Positions 59,666 through 64,000 of a stretch of DNA of 64,000 bases are shown here, in pieces. A program made the position numbers and the translations under genes. Below the pieces are notes generated by a model that was not told the origin of the DNA, ran no database searches, and was given only the letters and a program-made list of their open reading frames with translations. Numbering within the stretch: the stretch's first letter is position 1; every line of letters begins with the position of its first letter. Source of the stretch: Cotesia glomerata (Eukaryota; Arthropoda; Insecta; Hymenoptera; Braconidae); NCBI RefSeq assembly GCF_020080835.1, contig NC_058167.1, positions 11,493,403-11,557,402 on the forward strand, read 5' to 3'.

Positions 59666-60988
59666 TATTATAAAAGTTTTATAAGACATACTTATCTCTT
59701 ATTTTACTCTCAATAAATTTTACTTCACCAAAGATTACAATAAAAATATGTTGATTAAATTTTATATTTTTTATTTTTTAGACAATGTTAAAGTAACACG
59801 AAAAAAATGTTAAATTTATACATAATTACAAAAAATTTTGGTAAATAATGTCGTGAAAAGAAAAAATAAAGATTTCGATAGATTTTTTGCCTTTAAAAGT
59901 AGGAAAAAATTTTGACTCTCATATTTTTGGATAAAATTTCTAGCTCACCGTTTTTTGATGCTTATGATATATTTTTTTTTTTTTGAACAGTACATAAAAA
60001 AACGAACAATTTAAAAAAAAAAAGAATTTATCAATTTGATCAAAAAAAAAAAAAAAAAAAATTCAACATGGGCTAGCATGGGTTGACCCCGTTTGTAAAT
60101 AATCGCTAAAATTTTTTACTATACACTGTAATTAAAAAATTAAAAAAATTATTGAACCAAAACTTTTTAAATTGTAATTTTCAATTTTTTCAGTACCTTT
60201 TTTATGATAAAGAGCATAATATATTCACAGAATTACAATAAGAAGTTGAACAAATTGCGTAACCAGTTTTGCTTTTTGAGGTGTGCAATAACTTGCATAT
60301 TTATTTAAACAACCGTATTTTTTTAATGAAACTTCTAGCCTTTAAGATATTTACCTAAAATATTATTCTTAAAAAAGTGTATCAATTAGCGAAAAGAATG
60401 AAAGCGTCTGTTGACATAAGAGCGCAATTTAACGTCCCAAGAATAATTAATTAACGTAAACCAACTAAAAAGTTCTTGGAGTGAAAATGTTAAATAGGTT
60501 ATAGCATGATAGCATTATAGCATTGGATAATTAAAATTTTTTCTAGCATAAAAATAACATTGGTTAAAAATGTATATACACACTGGATTACTATTGATGG
60601 ATATAATCGATTAAAACTAAGGCATGTCTACATATAAGAATGAAATTTATATAATTCCAAAGATGTCGAACGCAGAAGTAAAGAACAAGCCATACCTGCA
60701 GTGCCACCGAGTACAGACCGAGTAGTACCAGCAGACTCTATATCTTTAAAGTTAAATAAAAATGATTAGCCGTTTTTGTGATTAAATAGTTGATGATAGT
60801 ATTATATGGAGTCATACCAAGCTGGGACGCATAAGACTAGTCAGCATCAGGTTGTCCAAGTTAAGAGATCTATGTACGGAAACGGGACGTCCCATGTGCA
60901 ATCCACGCCAACAGTTAACTTGCCACCTGGACAACTACACAGACCTCTGCAGATCACTACAGACTTAACTTGTACTCTCTGTTCTTTG

Positions 60989-61022
<34 letters not shown>

Positions 61023-61496
61023 TTTCAGCTCTTAGTTCTTATGTACTATATAAATGCGCATATCTCTACTCATGCCAATAATATATACATGCAGACCTCC
61101 CTGGTATCTGATACCTTTGATTACAGGTTACGGCTGTCTCAAACCAACTACATACTTCATACAACATACTATAACCCAACTGGCTTCATAGTTACATATA
61201 GTTGATCTATTTAATAGATTTACTGGCATTTTATTAACTAACGCACTTGTACACAGAAAAAAAGGATTATTTGTCTCAAATAAATCAATTTATTTGAGTC
61301 GTTTTTTTAAATATTTCTTTATGACAACTATATACATTTGGTACAAGTAAATATAACAGTTGACTCGAATGATTTTATTATTATTAAAGATTTATTATTA
61401 TTTTTTTATTATTAAAGATGCTACTTAGAGACATTACTTAAAGATATTTTGCTTTTTGTTCTTACTATTGCATTATACATTGTTTTTCTTATTTTT
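59666..61496. other. Non-coding stretch
   Basis: Mostly AT-rich with poly-A runs. A GC-richer block lies at about 60660-61180 and ends in a TC microsatellite (60989-61023). A MITE-like remnant with CACAGAAAAAAAGGATTATT lies near 61253. No gene is supported. Confidence 0.5.
60989..61023. repeat. TC microsatellite
   Basis: This is a CT dinucleotide run with one interruption. Confidence 0.95.
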
Positions 61497-62352
61497 AACT
61501 TCCCGCTAAGAAAATCGAAGATTTTCAAAAATCGGGAAGTTATTGTTTTCACCCCGTTTTGCAAAAACCGAGTTTTCATCAGATCTCGACGTTTGAAGGT
61601 CACAGGAAGCTTCCCTGACTATCCCCGCGAGGTTGTCACTATGTCTGTATGTGTGTGTGTGAAAGTATGTGAACCGCTTATAACTTTTGAACAGCTTGAC
61701 CGATTTCATCGCGGTTGGTGCCATTCGAAAGGGCTTGACCAAACTTAGATTTTGAAAACTATTTGGACCGATTCAGATCAATAAATTTTGAGAAATCTTT
61801 AAAAAACTGAAAAAAAAATTTTTTTCAAATGTGGTTTTTTTGAAATAACTTTTAAACGGCTTTATGGTTCGATTTCAAAAACTAATCAGCTCTTAACCTC
61901 AAAAAACCACATCGATCGCCACCAGTCCGGTCAAAATCGGTTGATTCGTTCGAGAGATATCGTGAACGAAAGAAAACCAAAAAAAGTGTTTTTTCGGAAT
62001 AACTCCAAAATTTCTAGCGCGATCAATTCAAAATTTAAGATTCTTCATGAGGCTTGAAAAACTGCGTCGAATGCTACCAACCGCGTGAAAATCGGTTTAT
62101 TTATTCAAAAGTTATTGCGGTTTAAAAATTCAAAAAATAGTGTCATCAAATCCCTATCAGACTTTTGAGCTCGAAGAGCTCAAAAGCATAGGAAAACAAT
62201 CTCTTTGAGCTTGGAGAGCTCAAAATAACCCATAAATTGTATTTTTGAGCTCGAAGAGCTCAAATCGTCATTGGTGCAATTTTAAGCGCCTAAGTATGGA
62301 ATTAGCGGGAAGTTGCAGGGATGGCCTTCAGGGTCAACCGTTTTCCTAATTT
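61497..62352 (+). repeat. GAGCTC-palindrome repeat, long copy
   Basis: This 850-bp repeat starts AACTTCCCGCTAAGAAAATC and its core ends AGCGGGAAGTT (62304-62314), giving terminal inverted repeats; homology with the copy at 31657-32037 continues to about 62352. Near the 3' end are three palindromes of the form TTGAGCTCGAAGAGCTCAA. It also contains a TG-rich run (61640-61660). Several TAACTTTTGAA-type phrases recur inside it. Frames of 60-99 codons occur on both strands, but the second copy does not conserve them. I do not know its class; a non-autonomous DNA element is plausible. Confidence 0.8.
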
Positions 62353-62380
62353 TTTTTTTTTACAAATTACACTTTGTACA

Positions 62381-62491
62381 ATACTAGAAATTTGAATAAC
62401 GCGCTACGCGCGCGCCTAAATTTCAACCAATAATGAATCGTAGCCGTTTTTTGCGAGTTTCGACCTTTGACTAACTTCAAGACTTTCATCT
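62381..62491 (+). repeat. GCGCGCTACGCGCGC dispersed repeat, copy 3
   Basis: ACTAGAAATTTGAATAACGC and GCTACGCGCGCGCC are followed by GTAGCCGTTTTTTGCGAGTT and TTGACTAACTTCAAGACT. The order agrees with the minus-strand copy at 15977-16076. It lies directly after the GAGCTC repeat. Confidence 0.7.
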
Positions 62492-62504
62492 ATTTTATAA
62501 TATA

Positions 62505-62585
62505 GGATTATATTTTATGTATCTTTTGGCTGTTAGGGGACTTTGTCCTACAACCAGCAAATAAATTCCATTACATTAAATTATT
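62505..62585 (+). repeat. LINE 3'-end-like tail
   Basis: CTTTTGGCTGTTAGGGGACT and TTGTCCTACAACCAGCAAAT precede AAATTCCATTACATTAAATT. The inverted pair GGCTGTTAGG/CCTACAACC would form a hairpin. A short GC-richer UTR with a simple tail fits a LINE end. Confidence 0.5.
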
Positions 62586-63494
62586 TGAGCGACAATCTAT
62601 ATAACCATCAATTAACAAAAAATCCATAATATTAATGAACAAACCAGAATGTAAATTAAAAATGCATTAGATAACTAAATAAATACATAATTTGAAAGTT
62701 TCTCTCTAACAATTTAATTTTCTTTCCAGTAATTAAAATAATTGTTATTATCATAATGATAATAACATTTATCCATAACAGGAACTAAAAAAGTAATCTC
62801 CCCAAAGAAGTGAGAACAGCGTTATGTCCAGATCGGTAAAACTCGTTGTACCGTGGCACGTTCTCGCCCCAGCACCCAGTGAACACGCCAGAGCCATATA
62901 TAATCTTTATGCCGATGAAGCATCACCAGTATCGAACAGTATAAGGAAAATAACAAGAATATAAATAAACAAAACAAAACAAAACAAAACAATATTGTAT
63001 AAGAACCTATCGTTGAAGATCGTGTATTACAGAAAAAGTAAACGTTTGCTACCTATACGCCAAATATAAAATGTATTTGCCTTATTCACTCCTCAACTTC
63101 TTGAGATCAACTTTAGCTTCCCTCTCCTTAAATCTAAACTTATAAGTATGTTTGAATTGAAATTGTTTCATTTAATCGATCATCTTACTTTATTTGCTAT
63201 ATCTTGGTGATTATTTTTCAGAAGCAAAACCACCACAAGAGACTTCAGACTTACTTATATTACAGATCCCGTTTAGGGAAGCTTGACCAATGTTATAAGC
63301 ATTTATAGTTTCTTCCTGATTTAACTTAACAGTTCACTTTGGTGTAAGAGTTTTAGTTTTAGTTAGACATATTTATATTTAGTAAATACGTTGTCAGCAC
63401 GTGCGTGCCTCTTAACTACTTCTTGATATAATACATACATATTAGATCGACGCAAAAAAAAAAAAAAAATTTTTTTTTATTTTTTTAAGGACTG
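62586..63494. other. Non-coding stretch
   Basis: A GC-richer patch lies at 62790-62940 and an ACAAA pentamer tandem at 62966-62992. Otherwise single-copy, with no supported frame. Confidence 0.5.
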
Positions 63495-63496
63495 TG

Positions 63497-63670
63497 CACA
63501 GTAAAAAATTTTGCGTCATTGCGTCAAAAAATTTATTGTTAAAAATTTTTATGTTAAATATTTTACACTTTTTTGTGTTAATTTAACATTTTTCTGTGTT
63601 AATTTAAGACAATTAATGTTAAATTTTCACATAAAAGTGTTAAATATTTAACACAAAATTTTTTACTGTG
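63497..63670. mobile_element. Small MITE, GCGTCA family, copy 3
   Basis: The left end CACAGTAAAAAATTTTGCGT and a complementary right end, ACTGTG, are flanked by TG (63495-63496 and 63671-63672). The interior repeats TGTTAAATTTAACA-type words. It is longer than copies 1 and 2. Confidence 0.82.
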
Positions 63671-63879
63671 TGTATAACCTTATCATTTAAAATTTTTAAG
63701 CAATAAATAATGGAACTTTTTTTTTCAGAATTAAAAATATTCTTAAAATTTTTTTATTTTAGAAAATGTACTTTAAATCTTTTTGAGTGGCCTAAATTGA
63801 AGGTAGTTTTTTTAATTGAATGAATAATTCGTAAAAAATTAAAATAATATTGTAGATTTATAATAATTGTATTTCTGAC

Positions 63880-63975
63880 TTTTATTTATTTATTTATCAA
63901 ACAATGAACCCAACAGCATAGCCAATAACAGGGTTCTATACAAGTAAAGATGTACATAGTATGAAGTATATAATA
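63880..63975 (-). repeat. LINE 3'-end-like tail, antisense
   Basis: TTTTATTTATTTATTTATCA is followed by ACCCAACAGCATAGCCAATA, ACAGGGTTCTATA and AGATGTACATAGTATG. It is the clearest partner of 51985-52078 and 23404-23470. Confidence 0.6.
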
Positions 63976-64000
63976 GAAAAAATATAAAAGTATTAATAAT

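Noticed and set aside
1..64000. CRISPR array, operons, ribosome binding sites, bracovirus proviral segment
   Set aside because: The repeats are dispersed or palindromic rather than evenly spaced with unique spacers. No clustered genes exist, and no viral gene or circle junction could be recognised.

Overview
This window looks like AT-rich nuclear DNA of an insect, most plausibly a hymenopteran parasitoid (braconid-like), although no host gene is present to prove it. The evidence is the very AT-rich background, tRNA-derived SINEs, LINE 3' ends with short A-rich tandem tails, a copia-type LTR-like piece, and many foldback MITEs. I find no host exon, no CRISPR array, no operon and no intact rRNA or tRNA gene. 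The longest credible reading frame is a 191-codon piece of a LINE reverse transcriptase (27470-28045). Taxonomy is inference; the repeat content is read directly from the sequence.

Layout. A SINE with a perfect 16-bp target-site duplication opens the window (73-448). From 2.6 to 5.9 kb there are five palindromic MITEs. A composite inverted repeat follows at 7255-9135; it carries hammerhead-ribozyme-like cores, a nested TA-rich MITE with a 5S-rRNA-derived segment, and a second nested MITE. Further composites lie at 11717-14172, 16316-18428, 19890-21854 (three nested levels) and 23794-24966. A LINE 3' end interrupted by a MITE is at 27425-29225. The 29-36 kb part is mostly non-repetitive, with a GC-richer block at 33.5-34.6 kb. 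More composites lie at 36423-37908 (with an LTR-like insert), 42179-43583 (with a GC-rich four-hairpin core) and 45400-47277 (with tandem hairpins). A duplicated MITE pair is at 49501-50925, with another copy of that family at 53315-54080. The last third holds GC-richer non-repetitive DNA (54.1-56.2 kb), more MITEs, two LINE ends and a long dispersed repeat with GAGCTC palindromes (61497-62352).

How the parts fit. Almost all structure is explained by non-autonomous DNA elements. Most end in CACGG, CACTG or CACAG followed by A-rich sequence and are flanked by a 2-bp duplication, usually TA, sometimes TG, CA or AA. A second group ends in CCC and has 2-bp duplications of varied sequence. Interiors differ between families, but most are built from a short self-complementary word repeated many times. 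Two insertions can be checked inside the window against a related empty site. No transposase is present, so mobilisation must have been in trans. Host function, if any, would lie in the non-repetitive GC-richer blocks, which could be intronic or intergenic regulatory DNA.
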